Shown one piece after another: positions 20,572-32,563 of a stretch of DNA of 64,000 nt (positions are counted from its first letter, which is position 1; each line of letters begins with the position of its first letter). The notes beneath the pieces were generated by a model that was not told where the DNA came from, did no database searches, and saw nothing but the letters and a program-made list of their open reading frames with translations. The DNA comes from Xiphydria camelus. Its lineage: Eukaryota; Arthropoda; Insecta; Hymenoptera; Xiphydriidae. Where the stretch lies: NCBI GenBank assembly GCA_963678675.1, contig OY783194.1, positions 20,004,278 to 20,068,277 of the forward strand, read 5' to 3'. The position numbers were made by a program, and so were the translations under genes.

Positions 20572-23500
20572 ATGACATCCACAGTGGCCCGTGGAGTTCT
20601 TCTATCCGATCCCACTGAGTTGGAAAGTGACGGCTCGAGTGGCGAAGATCGGGACACCCGGAAACGACTTCACGGAGATCTGGACTCAACTGGTCCTAAG
20701 AAGCGGCGAAAACAAACAACACCATTGCGATTTCCCACATCTCTCATAGCTGAAGATCACGGGGAAACGGAAGAGGAAGAAGACAACGCAGACGTGGAAG
20801 GTAAGGCATCGCATTCGCCTCAAACATCGCTGCAGATTCACCCAACAATGAAAGATGAGAATCTGAATAATGAATTCCGCTGCCAACATTGTAGTCAATT
20901 TTTCGATAGCAAAGAAACTCTAAGTCTCCACATCGATAACGAGCACACTTCGAGTAGTACGATAGAGCACAGCTTACAACCCTCGCTGCAAATTCAGGGT
21001 CAAGTTAAATTAGAAACACAGCCAGAACAACGCGAGCAATCCGGTAGTCCGGTCAATTTGTCGGGTCTTAGTATAAAGAGCTTTACAGCTTCCTGGATCT
21101 CGGGACACGTGCAATTGCAACCACAGACGCAGATGCAATCACAGAACGAAGAATGGTCACCTTCGAACTCGATCACTTCCATGTCCTCTATACCGAATCA
21201 ATTGCCTGGACTGCCCTTCCCACCAGGAGCGCTCGCTTCATATCTACCAGTATCCGGTTTTCCCCCATCCGATTCAAATCAAATTCTCCGACCTCCCATA
21301 GGCCCTACTCCCATTCGAATTTTTAATCCCGATGCATATTGCGATCTCTGCAATAAGGAATTCTGTAACAAGTATTTCCTAAAGACTCACAAAGCTAATA
21401 AGCATGGAATATACGTGGATTCGCCCGGACAAAATTCATCGGGAGACACAAATACCTCTGGCTCATCTTACACGGGGGTGTTCCCTAATAGTAGCATCAA
21501 GTTAGAGCAGTCGCCAAAATTAGATTCACCAGCCACTACGGTACAACCACCCCCTTCGACTGGGTCACTCCCAGGCATCGCGTGCGACATCTGCCAGAAG
21601 CGCTTTAAAAACGAAGACTCTCTGAAGAAACATAAATTGAAGGTGCACAATGAAATTAGCGAAAGTTCCGAAGAATCTCAGATGTTGCCACCATCCACCA
21701 TTGCGAATGAAGATGAAAGAGACGCATCCCTCCATAGTCTAAGTCCAGGCGCCATGGAAGCATTATTCAAACAGGAGTTTGGGGTTGAGCAAGAAGACAC
21801 CACATTTATGCCGGCACCTCGGCACCTTTCACCCCATTCGATTCAACAAGCTCGAGACTCCGGTTTTAACGCGGAACGTTTACGTCGCCTCGGTGTTATA
21901 AATCCAGAAGCATTTTGCGTCATTTGTTGTAAGGAGTATTGCAATAAATACTTTCTTCGTACTCACAAAATGAAGAGGCACGGTATTATTATACAAGATA
22001 ATGAAAAGTCACCTGGTAACGCAGCTAACGTCGCTATCAGTTGGCACCAAGTACAAACTAGTCCACTAAATCTCATCGTAAGCGGATCGTCAGCGACGAA
22101 TAATTTGGGAGAAAGCCATGATCGTCTGGGCGAAGATTACGAGTGCAAACCATGTGGTATTCAGTTTCAAACCTTCGGCCTTTTTCAGGCGCATCGTCGA
22201 AAGATGCACGAAAATGAGGAACAGATATCACCGAATCAAGATTACGAGGCAGAATCTTCTGATTTGCAACGTGGCGCGGACTCTATCAGCGAAGATTTAC
22301 AAAAGTTACAGACGATGATCTTACAACTGAATAGTTTAGATTCCGGCAGAGGAGCTCCTTGTGCAATATGCGGAAAGGAGTTCGACTCGAGAATGGGCCT
22401 ACGAACGCACATGACTACTGAACATGGAGCCGTGATAGAAGATTCATCGTCACCTTTGCAAGGAACTGAAAAATCTCCTTCGGCCAACACGGGGTCTTTG
22501 AATTGTACCGTCTGCGAAAAGGAGTATTCAAGTCACGATGCATTGCGAAAACACATCGCAGAGGAGCATCAACCGATCACACCCGCTATTCCCACAACTT
22601 TACCTCAAGCGACATCTAATGTTCCGATTCCCTCGATTCCAACGTCTTTAGTTACTTCTTCGGCCCAACCAGAGAGAAAATTATCGGTATCCATGACTCC
22701 CACGTCTAGCTACTGCGAAATTTGTAACAAGGAATTATGTAACAAGTATTTCATGAAGACGCACATGCAAAGAATGCACAACATAGAGATCGAGAATGGT
22801 GCCCAGATTGGTGGTGTCATATGCAATATCTGTAACAAGGAATTGTGTAGTAAATACTTTTTACGAGTTCACAAACACAATACTCACGGAATCGTGGAAG
22901 AAGGTACGTCCGGTTCAACGAAGCAGGAGTCGTATAACGAGGCAACACCGAGCACTAATGATTCTGGCTTGAAACCCGAATTAGGGGACTTAAGCCACAG
23001 GTACTTCACTCACTTCACGGAAGTATGTTCGATCTGCAGCAGGAGGTTTAGAAGTACTAAGTGGTTGAAAGCTCACTTGCTGGGGGATCACGGCAAGGCC
23101 GGGGTGGAAAAATGGCGCGAACTTGAACAACAGCATCAGACCACTTCGAAAAGTAGTAATAGATCGGGATCAAGCAGATCCGCTGCTCACCAGAGCTCGA
23201 ATTTGAAAATACCGAATGGACTAGAGCTGACGCAACATATGAAGGTGGGAGAATATACCGGTCTTGGAAACCAAGTGCTCTCTAGTCTCTTTGGTTCTTC
23301 CTCTGAAGACCAGCAATTGAAGAGCTATCGTTGCTCGTACTGCAGCTTCACAACGACAGTATTACCCTTCCTCTTTCTTCACGAACGCTCGCACGTAAGT
23401 CCTCAAGGCAATATCGGAACTGACGGAGACCGTTCTTTTCAATGCCCGGTATGCTCACAAAACTTTCCCCAGTCAGAATTACTTCATCATCACCTCTTGA

Positions 23501-24099
23501 CGCAACATCAGTTTCCTGGATTGATTTCCCATTTCCAATCGCCAATCGTTAATAATCATCCAAGGGCGGATATAGCTATAGAGAAATCTAACGAATCCAG
23601 AGACAGAATTGATACGGAAATTAAGGACGATCCACACCAAAGTAGTCCTCAGACATCAGTCAGTATAACGATGAACGACTTAATCAAGATTCAACGTCCT
23701 GAGGAGCCGGCTGTGCAAGTGACACCTCAGGGTGCTTACAAATGCGCACAGTGTGGATATGCTACGACCAATCTCAATAGAATAAAAAAGCACATAAGGA
23801 AAGACCACAGAGGAGCTGCCGGTGATCCTACGGAGAGCGTAATCGCCGAGCTAAGTAAAACGTTGAAGGACGTAGCGAACAAGCATAAAGTTCCGGCCAG
23901 TTACGCGATACCGCAAGATGTTAACTTTAATCCAGACAAGACCATCATGCAACCGTTTCTGATCGAGGAGTACCAAACTGCACAAGTCGGGGAAGAGTCC
24001 AATCCAGAAAAACGTTTTGTACCAGCCCTAGTTTATTTACCTGTAAGGACCAGAATAAATGGTATATTCACTGCATCTTTCACTCTCAGTCCTGCTTGA
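20572..24099 (+). CDS. Large C2H2 zinc-finger protein, 13 fingers (1175 aa)
   Basis: This is a probable nuclear DNA-binding regulator. A basic nuclear-localisation-like motif KKRRK (43-47) precedes an acidic stretch (about 64-76). Thirteen C2H2 fingers start at C104, C257, C338, C449, C525, C597, C645, C715, C751, C819, C921, C958 and C1058, all with Cx2C and H-x3/5-H spacing. Fingers 2, 4, 8 and 9 share the unusual pattern CxxCxKExCxKYFxxxH, with an extra Cys, often followed by HGI. Linkers are long, Ser/Pro/Gln-rich and not of the TGEKP type, so the fingers probably act in small groups. The start ATG (GAGAGGATGA) is the first in frame after the candidate acceptor at 20493. The end SFTLSPA-stop may be natural, but a GTAAGG at 24043 could be a donor that removes the last residues. 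Codon use and the absence of stops over 3.5 kb make it certainly coding. I cannot name the orthologue confidently. Confidence 0.93.
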   Translation: MTSTVARGVLLSDPTELESDGSSGEDRDTRKRLHGDLDSTGPKKRRKQTTPLRFPTSLIAEDHGETEEEEDNADVEGKASHSPQTSLQIHPTMKDENLNNEFRCQHCSQFFDSKETLSLHIDNEHTSSSTIEHSLQPSLQIQGQVKLETQPEQREQSGSPVNLSGLSIKSFTASWISGHVQLQPQTQMQSQNEEWSPSNSITSMSSIPNQLPGLPFPPGALASYLPVSGFPPSDSNQILRPPIGPTPIRIFNPDAYCDLCNKEFCNKYFLKTHKANKHGIYVDSPGQNSSGDTNTSGSSYTGVFPNSSIKLEQSPKLDSPATTVQPPPSTGSLPGIACDICQKRFKNEDSLKKHKLKVHNEISESSEESQMLPPSTIANEDERDASLHSLSPGAMEALFKQEFGVEQEDTTFMPAPRHLSPHSIQQARDSGFNAERLRRLGVINPEAFCVICCKEYCNKYFLRTHKMKRHGIIIQDNEKSPGNAANVAISWHQVQTSPLNLIVSGSSATNNLGESHDRLGEDYECKPCGIQFQTFGLFQAHRRKMHENEEQISPNQDYEAESSDLQRGADSISEDLQKLQTMILQLNSLDSGRGAPCAICGKEFDSRMGLRTHMTTEHGAVIEDSSSPLQGTEKSPSANTGSLNCTVCEKEYSSHDALRKHIAEEHQPITPAIPTTLPQATSNVPIPSIPTSLVTSSAQPERKLSVSMTPTSSYCEICNKELCNKYFMKTHMQRMHNIEIENGAQIGGVICNICNKELCSKYFLRVHKHNTHGIVEEGTSGSTKQESYNEATPSTNDSGLKPELGDLSHRYFTHFTEVCSICSRRFRSTKWLKAHLLGDHGKAGVEKWRELEQQHQTTSKSSNRSGSSRSAAHQSSNLKIPNGLELTQHMKVGEYTGLGNQVLSSLFGSSSEDQQLKSYRCSYCSFTTTVLPFLFLHERSHVSPQGNIGTDGDRSFQCPVCSQNFPQSELLHHHLLTQHQFPGLISHFQSPIVNNHPRADIAIEKSNESRDRIDTEIKDDPHQSSPQTSVSITMNDLIKIQRPEEPAVQVTPQGAYKCAQCGYATTNLNRIKKHIRKDHRGAAGDPTESVIAELSKTLKDVANKHKVPASYAIPQDVNFNPDKTIMQPFLIEEYQTAQVGEESNPEKRFVPALVYLPVRTRINGIFTASFTLSPA

Positions 24100-26656
24100 G
24101 CTACCGCGTCGTTAGAATCCATATTGCACTACATCGCGTACACCACCATTAGATAGAAAGAAAGCATAGCAAATTAAAGAACTGGCCGTATATAAATTAC
24201 ACCTTTCACAAGATGTTTATCAATGTGAACACGGTACCAGTACTGGTAGTTGATCGTTGGAAATTAATATTGCAGCTATTGCTGGTTCAATACTGATTTA
24301 ATGCGTAATTATAGAACTACATACAGCCAAATGTGGGTTAACATTGAAATAATGTTGATATGAGTGCTGGCCTAATATACGCATGCAGTATCAATTTAGC
24401 ACTGACTATATAAGTTAGTTCTCCATTGAGAAGTGAGAATGGGAAGAACTACAGTGACCAATTATGGGTAACCTGTTAATTATCAACGTATCGGTGATCT
24501 CGAACAGAATACACCTACAGACAAGAAGAACAACTTAAGCAGGGATAGGCAATGATCTCAGAAAAGCGGAATTGGCGCGAGTGCATAAAAATAATGAGGT
24601 TCAGCGAACCGCACGAGGTGAAGAATCTTTATTCTTGTTTCTGCATTGAACCATGAATCATCGAAATACGTGTGACAATATCAGTTTTGTCTTTTATCCT
24701 ACTATTCAGACTGGCTATTCTGCTGCATCTGCGATGTAAACGAATATGATTGACTTTAAATGATGTTTGGCAAAATCATATAATGAAGTACGGAAAGAAG
24801 GAACACAAGACCATCGTCTACGACCTGAGTCAAAAAGACTTGTACTTAAGACGTCAAATTCATCATTTCTGATCTGGATGAGATAATTTAATGGTGGTGA
24901 AAACTATGGTGACTTAGAAAGACGTTTACAACCGAACCTACATAGTATATTTACTCGAGAGGACAATGATTGGCGGGGCGTCTACATCAAGCAATCTTCA
25001 GCTTCGGTTCTGCTCGAGGCTACGCATCGTCGCAAATGCGCTGCAATATCGATTCATACTTGGTCGCACTAGAAATGACATAAACGACTATACTCTGCGT
25101 CTAGGATGTAAACGCACGTGGTTGGTTCCCAGAGAGCGGAAGAACAGTTGGTAAAGATATTGTGTCATGAGAAAGAATATTTTTTTAATGAATCTAACAA
25201 TTGTATAAATACTCTTATTATGTTTAGTTTTCTCCCACTCGCTTCTCAACTAACAATTATACTTTTTTTCGGTACTATCTGCACCGATAATAAGTACGTC
25301 TAGGTACGAATAAGCGCCGTTGCTCGTTACGCTGCAGTCGATCACTCCCGCTAATTGACGGCGAAATCCGGCCCCGTGTTTAGAAGCCACGTTGTTGTAG
25401 GTATATTTTAACCGTGATGTTATATTGTAAATACTAATCGTAATTAAATAATATTAAATGGGTGATCGATAAAAAAAGTTCCTATTTTAAATGCAGTGGG
25501 TCCCGAAGGAGTGGCTCGACTGCACACGTTACGTACGGCTCTCATAGGCAAGTGAAAAAAGTCAGGATTTTATTACTTCCTTTCAGTACTTGTAATTTCT
25601 TTTGGCGTTGCTCAATGAGGGGAAGAAGTAGTTGCGAGGTGAGAACAAAGAAAGTATTCTTGTAATTGGACATTGAGATTCGATGAAGATTCTTATGATT
25701 ATTCGAAATAATTTGATGATTTGTCTCTAGTCAATATTTTAACTTAAGCGACGTTAATAATAATTAGATGAAGATATAGAAGAGGTATCTATAAATAATT
25801 GTAAGTCACATACAAAGGATGTTGAGGAGTAACGCGATAATAATGGCAATGCCTTCGCTATTGTTCCTATTATTATTGTGATTTTGCGTAAAGTGTCACG
25901 ATCGCGTATTTTAAAGACATTACAATTAGAACGAACGAACAAAAACGAATAACAAACTCAGGGTGGACACAGTATAACCCGTAACAAAAGTACAATCAAG
26001 TACACAGCCAACGCGTTAAATAGAATTAAAATGTATTAATAGTGTTTTATAATATCTCCCGTATCTAGTGCTATTCGTACGACGTACGATCTCGATAATC
26101 CACATGAACTATGTTGGGCTCCTTCTGATCAAAGTTATAAATAGTCGCGTGTGTGAGGTTGTACGACTTCTATATTATTATAGAGTACCGACATGTATAT
26201 CAATTCTGATATTTCTTCTTCTTCCCGAAACATCTTTATATGCTAATAATTTGCATTGGTCCACCACATGTTGCAAGCGTTTTAAGAATGGAGCTTATAA
26301 TGTATTGCATACACAGTTTGAAGAATAATGTCTCGATTTACTACAAAGAGAGTGTAGGAACTCTACTTTGTAGGGACTAATAGATTTTGCAGAGATTATC
26401 ATACAGGGTCAAAGTGGGAATATGCTCTCGTAGACTCTAAACTGTGCTCTAATAGCATTTAGCTGATTGATCTTAACCCTATAGCCCATTGGTCCTAGCT
26501 TATAGTGTAAAGAGTCTATTGTATTATAATATAGAGTGATTCTCTCTGAAAGAAAATCAAACATTCCTCAAAAACTTGTAATTTTTGTATAGTTCGTTTA
26601 TGAAAATTGACATGTATGTCAAAATAAGGTCTATCTAGAGCATATATATACATATA
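24100..26656 (+). other. Probable 3' UTR and downstream DNA of the zinc-finger gene
   Basis: I see no open frame with recognisable content. Parts (about 24960-25150 and 25490-25670) are less AT-rich than typical spacer here, which fits a long 3' UTR. ATTAAA-type polyadenylation signals occur near 24170 and 25443-25458, but no site can be fixed. Confidence 0.4.
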
Positions 26657-26658
26657 TA

Positions 26659-27048
26659 CAGGGTGTTCTCAAACCTCTAAACCAGAGGAAAACCCTATGT
26701 TCAATAAAAAATTATGGACATAATGCAATTGATTTTATTGAAATCCGTTAAGAATTTACGGAGAAATTAATTATTAAAAAGTAATTCATATTTTGAATTT
26801 ATTTGGCATTTATGACATCATATCAAGGCTCATAAAGATAATTGCAATTGCTATTATTACAAACACTATCTTCATGAGCCTTGATATGACGTCATTAATG
26901 CCGAATAAATTCAAAATATTAATTACTTTTTAATAATTAATTTCTCCGTAAATTCTTAACGGATTTCAATAAAATCAATTGCATTATGTCCATAATTTTT
27001 TAATGAACATAGGGTTTTCCTCTGAGTCAGAGGTTTGAGAACATCCCG
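26659..27048. mobile_element. TA-flanked fold-back element, 390 bp, arms about 180 bp
   Basis: The left end CAGGGTGTTCTCAAACCTCT and the right end AGGTTTGAGAACATCCCG are inverted, with TA on each side (26657-26658, 27049-27050). The arms stay similar inward through TCCGTTAAGAATTTACGGAG and ATCAAGGCTCAT, leaving a loop of about 40 bp. The CAGGGTGTTC end is typical of Tc1/mariner-derived MITEs. No coding capacity. Confidence 0.8.
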
Positions 27049-27937
27049 TATATATTGCAACTTGATTCTGTTGTATGTGTATCTTCTCTGGTTTATACCC
27101 ACGTACGAACTTGTAAGTTAGTCTATCGCTAGTACTCGTCAGGTCAACGTGAATAGACAAGGTCCTTAGAAAAGTCGCAAATTCGGTAAAAACCTGGCGG
27201 GTTGCGTATTGTTCTGATTCCCCCAAAGTTGCTCGCCCTCCGCGGTTACACCTCAATGAAGTTGGCCCCTTACTCCTTCATATTAGATTTTCTAAATTTT
27301 TTTGCTGTAGTCGTTTGTTGATTTTTTATTTCTGTTTGTTAGAACATTCCAGACGTTTGTTGGTACGTCATTTGTCTAGAATTAAAAAAATTAATTTTGC
27401 CATGAAGTTGGCCCTCCCATGTACATTAAACAATTTTTTTGCAGCAATCGTTTGTTGGTCCATTGTTGATATTTGTTAGCCCATTCCCGGTGTTTGTTGG
27501 TACCCCGTTTTCCTAAAATTTAAAAAACAGACTTTTTTCATGAATATGGCCTCCCTATATTGAATTTTTTCAATTTTCCAGACTGCAATCATTTTTTGGT
27601 GTTTTCTGCAGAAATTAGAAAAATATTTTTTTTCACAAAGTGGGTCCTCCCATATTAACATTTTTCAATTTTTGGGGTTGCAATCGTTTGTTAGTCGTTT
27701 GATGGTGCTTCTTAGTCCGGCCTCGATGTTTGTTGGTGCATTAATGCGTCAGGTTTTAATAAACAAATATGTCGTGAGGTTGTACATTGGATTTTTTTCA
27801 ATTCTTTGGGCTGAAATCGTTAGTTGGTCGATTGTTGGTGCTTGTTAGTCCGCTTCCGACGTTTGTTGGTGCGTTAAGCCAGGATTTAATTCGGCCAACA
27901 TATAGCATGCGACATTGTCGCACAGAGAAGGCGCGGT

Positions 27938-28466
27938 TTAAGGTTTCTCGAGCGGTACAGGGGCTTTTTCCCTGCTAAAAGTTAGTCAACTGAAGTACAG
28001 TAACACTCTAAAGTATGTTCTTCGTGCGATGTGGCAACAATGTTTGACGTACAGTAGTATGTGTGTATCTGTGAGTTCAAAAATGGAGCCCAAAACATCT
28101 GGTCATGCATCTGTATGTTATGCAACGTTGCCACATTGACTTATCAAAGGTTAAATTTATAAAGAACAATTAATAAAAAAATAACGGGCTTCTTAATAAA
28201 CGTGAAAATTTGTATAGATGATTTTAGTTCATTAAACTTGCTGTTCAAAAAATTTCAGAATTTTTTCACTATTTTTCTAAGAAATATCGCGGTTTATTGG
28301 TTATAACCCATAAGAACACATGTTATTTTGTTATTCAGAAAGCGTCGCAACGAACTTCTTAAAAGACTTGAAAATTTAACGGAATTTTTTTTTACTTCAA
28401 TCTACCGAATGCAATCATTTTCAAGCATTTCTCACTATTTTTAGTATAACGCTCGAGAAACCTTAA
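27938..28466. mobile_element. TTAA-flanked (piggyBac-like) element, 529 bp
   Basis: TTAA (27938-27941) plus GGTTTCTCGAGCG at the left is matched by CGCTCGAGAAACC plus TTAA (28463-28466) at the right, a perfect 13-bp inverted repeat. It lies in the left arm of the fold-back element. No transposase frame is seen. Confidence 0.65.
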
Positions 28467-28468
28467 TT

Positions 28469-28712
28469 GGGTCCAGTGGAAAAACGATGAGGTTCCAATT
28501 TTATTCGAAATCGATATTTCAGCGGCATCTGTTAGCTTGTAACATGAAGTATCAACATACCAAACCTTATAGGGGAAAAACAATGAGATTCCACTAAAAT
28601 CTGTGGTTGAAAATAGGCGGCACAGTGGACTCTCCCGCGCATTGTGAAACTTTAAATGTCGTGTTTCTCAACTTTTAGAAATATGGAACCTCATCGTTTT
28701 TCCACTGGACCC
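28469..28712. mobile_element. 244-bp inverted-repeat element
   Basis: The left end GGGTCCAGTGGAAAAACGAT and the right end ATCGTTTTTCCACTGGACCC are a perfect inverted pair extending to about 28 bp (through GAGGTTCC). It abuts the previous element two bases away. The target duplication is unclear. Confidence 0.7.
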
Positions 28713-29498
28713 TTCAGTTTAAATACGTCGCATACTACATGTTGCGAAAATGTTGCCCTGCTGGAATCCCGGCTTTAATGTATCGGATTTTAATAAACAA
28801 ATTGGGCGTGAGGTTATATATTGGAGTCTCTTCGGTTTTTCGGACTGCAGTTATGTGTTGGTCATTTTTTTGTGATTGTTGGTCCGATGCCGGCTTTTGT
28901 TGGTGTGTTAATGTATCAGACTTTAATCTGTCCGCAACAACAAATATCGAGACCGAACTAACAAACACCAACAAACAACCAACAATGTACAACCTCACGA
29001 CTCATTTGCTTATTCAAATCTAATACATCAACACACCAACAGACGACCAACAAACGATTGCAGCCCGAAAAGTTGAGAAAATCCAGTATACAACTTCTGA
29101 TTCCATTTGTTTATTTAAATTTAATACTTTAACGCAACAACAAATGAAGGGACCGGATTATCAAACACCAACAAATGACCAACAAACGATTACAGCACGA
29201 AGAACTGAAAAAATGCAATATACAACTTCTCAGCTCATTTGTTTATTTAAATCTGATACATTAACACACCAAAAAACGACCAACAAACGAACAACAAACG
29301 ACTGCTGCAAAAAATTGTTTAATGTTACATGGGGGGAGGCCAACTTCATGGCATCATTTATTTTTTTAATTCTGGACAAACGACGTACCAACAAACATCG
29401 GAAATGGACTAACAAACACCAACAAACGACCAATAAACGATTGTAGTAAAAAAAATTAGAAAATTTAATATGGGGGGGGGGGGACAACTTCATTGAGG

Positions 29499-30778
29499 CG
29501 CTGTCAACATAATAAGCAGCATTAAATACGTCGATTCCGAAACATTAAGTGATAGTAAAAAATTCTGCGACTCTTTTCCTCTCAATCAGTAAAAAATTCA
29601 TTTAAAAAATACGGTTGGCAGAAATTAATAGCGTTTAAGTAAAACTGATGAACTTGAACCAAATGAGACAGAAATTATTCAACTGCATAGGCGATGCATT
29701 ATAGAGACAGCGTCTGATGATGCGTAAATTGAAAAATTCCAGCCTTTCGGGTCGTCCACTCGCGGTGTATCTATTCCTTCATGCCTCTTCGTGGTTCGCT
29801 CTCTTGAAATGAGCCTACTCTTCGTGATAAGAAGTGGGACACGAAAGAGAGTTACTTATATTTTAACTCTAAACGGTTAAAAATCACACCCATAAAGATT
29901 TGAAAATATTCCAAAAATTAGATTTCCAATTTTGAAGTCTCCAGTATAAATCACATAAGCGAACGAGTAAAGTGAAAGAAGCGATCGAGAAAATCATTTT
30001 AAGCATCGCTATTGAAAATCAAAAATTCCTTGAGAAAAGCTGTTCATATTCGTGCCTTGCAGCTTGAGAAACTGAAAATCAAAATTTTAGAAAGATTATA
30101 GGAGACGCACGGGGTACGTTATTTCGGAAAGCCATCGAATTCTATGGGTAGACCCAAATATGAATAATGCGTCCAGTCGAGATCCCCCCTCTCCCCGTGT
30201 AACAAAGACCACAAATTCGTAACCAATTTTCTCGAACCCACATTCGGATGCTAAAGTCATTGAGTCAATCTTCTCCTTCTTCTCATATTACACGGATAAA
30301 CTTTGTACGTTTTAGAACAGATTAACATAGATGCCATGCTCTGCGTTTGAATGGAATATGGGTAAATGAATTCTATCAATAATTAAACAGTTAAATAACG
30401 TATTCTTATACAAAAATAATTGAAAATTTAAATCAATTGATCTCGTACAAAACCTCATAAAAAGGGTGTCGGTGGAGTTGACTGAAACTTTGCTATTGTT
30501 TAACTTAAACACTTCTTATTTAAAGTTAATATGAGAAAATTCTCAAAAATGGACAATAATTCTTTCTTTTCCAATGTGTTAAAAATCCCGGTTTTGTAAT
30601 GAAGTGGATTTCGGTTAATTTGACCACATTAGTGTTAGTGATTTTTTGGCCAATTAAATAATTTGCCCAATTAAATAAGAATTAATCCATTTGCAATAAA
30701 TAAAAAATATACTCGTGTTGTGTCGAATTATTTGAAGTATAAAATGGAAGAAAACTAATTGATACAAGAAGCATTTGG
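29499..30778. other. Unassigned intergenic DNA
   Basis: Nothing recognisable is seen. Short open frames lack motifs. Confidence 0.4.
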
Positions 30779-31365
30779 TTAAGGTAGTCCGATGACTTTT
30801 AACTGAGCTCAAAAGTGTACCAATTGAAATTGAATTTAAGAAAAAAGTAAACAGCATAAAAGTCATGAAATCATACAATTTTGCTTCCTTAATTCGTAAA
30901 TATAATTATTGATATATATTTGTCTTCATGTCATTATTTATTTACATGAAAAATAATCTTTTAATCACTCAAAGATTCTGATTTGACTAAGTTTCTAGAT
31001 ATAACGCCAATTTTTACGGTTATAATTTTCATGAATTTTCTGATAAAATTGTAATCCTTCCTTGTGGAGTTTTCCCAAAATGTGTATATGATATTATTAC
31101 ATAATATTCCAGACTTTATAAGGTACTATAACATTATATCAAAAAATATATAGCGTATCTGAACGAAACACAAATAAATTTTGACAATCGTAGATTAGAC
31201 ATTTCCTCGTACTTCTTCAAGCAGCTTCAAATCTTAGCATTTTTTAAATTAAACGTTAGACAAACTTTTTCTTGTAAAATAAACTGTATGATATAGTTTA
31301 ATTTTTCAATTAAACACAAAAAAACAGGATTGAGTTGGTACAATTTTTTCATCGGACTACCTTAA
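30779..31365. mobile_element. TTAA-flanked inverted-repeat element, 587 bp
   Basis: TTAA (30779-30782) followed by GGTAGTCCGATGA is mirrored by TCATCGGACTACC followed by TTAA (31362-31365). The interior is very AT-rich with no coding capacity. A TA target with AGGTAGTCC ends (mariner-type) is an alternative reading of the same ends. Confidence 0.65.
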
Positions 31366-32563
31366 AATGACACGCAGCTGTTTACCTTACGTGCGAAATA
31401 AAGAATGTTTATTTCAGTCTTGGTTTATAAGAACATAACATGTTGAATCGTGTCTCATAAAATTCCATCGACGAAAAAGTTTATCAGCAGTTAATAAATG
31501 CAATGTTAAATATGGCGAAATAAATATTTTATTAGGACAAGAAAATATATTATGGTTATATTAAAATTTTTATTTCATTCAAACAGTTTCTTCAAAGAAT
31601 TTAATTGTACTAAACAAATATTGTAATAGTTAACGAATATTTATTTGTTCCAATAAAATATTTACTTCGTCGTATTTAAACAAACATTTATTAACAAAAA
31701 ATAAATTGTTTTCTCGGTATATTCTATCCCAAGCTTTTTGCATCATTGGTGTTCTTCTGTTTTGATTTCAAAGCAATCCCGCGTACAGAATTGACTCAGA
31801 GAGGCTCGCATTTTGAATAACAAAGCGCGCGAGTATCTATACCTGAACATAGGAGATTAACGAAATTACACAGGTACGCCGGGCGAACCTGGTTGTTTCG
31901 CATTTCGCTATATATACATATATATAATTTTCTGTAACGAGGGACAGAGCCCGCGTATGTCATCATACGTTTCGTCGCGTGCTGCGCTTCCGGTCGTGCG
32001 CGAGGATCCGAACCCGTATTAGAGAGCAAACGTCCGAGCGGAATATTTAAAGAGAGGCAGCTGCCACTATATAGTGACCACTTGGGAACCAGGCGTGCAG
32101 CCGGCCCAACCTACCCTAACTCGTCAAAATATGTACGTTCACCCGTTATTTTATCCCAGAGTAGGTGGACGGAGACAGATGGATGGACATACATTTCCGG
32201 TATGTCGAAGCTCCAGTTTTGAAACTGCCGGATCGATAGAAAGGGAGGGAAATTTTATTTGGGGTAAACGAAGTTGAATGCAGACGGAATATATCCTATG
32301 TCTGATATGTCCACGTTGCTTTTTTTCTCGCCATACGAAGTGATGCCAGTTTTTTCGCGAGTCCGGTAAAATTTTTTTCCCGCGCGGACCGTTACCGGGG
32401 GATCGCCGATATCGATATGAGGACATTATTCTCATTTTTATATAGAAAACTTACCGCGAGTACAATGTTAAAAATTTCGTTTGAAATTTAAGTAAAAGTA
32501 ACTGAAGCAATTATCAACAACATTTTTATCTAAAATGTTATATAAAATAATAAATTCTCATGT
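31366..32563. other. Unassigned intergenic DNA, GC-richer patch at 31780-32420
   Basis: No gene is recognised. The patch at 31780-32420 is less AT-rich and non-repetitive. It could hold regulatory or untranslated sequence, but nothing specific can be supported. Confidence 0.35.

Larger units (their letters stand above)
27251..29498. mobile_element. 2.25-kb fold-back element with tandemly repeated arms
   Basis: The ends are CCTCAATGAAGTTG and its perfect inverted copy CAACTTCATTGAGG. The left arm is built of degenerate tandem units carrying CAATCGTTTGTTGGTC and GTTTGTTGGTGC. The right arm (about 28940-29480) carries the same units inverted (CAACAAACGATTGCAG, AACACCAACAAACGACC) at a spacing of roughly 130 bp. 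The centre of symmetry is near 28930. Two further elements are inserted in the left arm (27938-28466 and 28469-28712). The architecture resembles the Foldback class, in which long arms are made of short repeats. No transposase is present. Confidence 0.65.
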
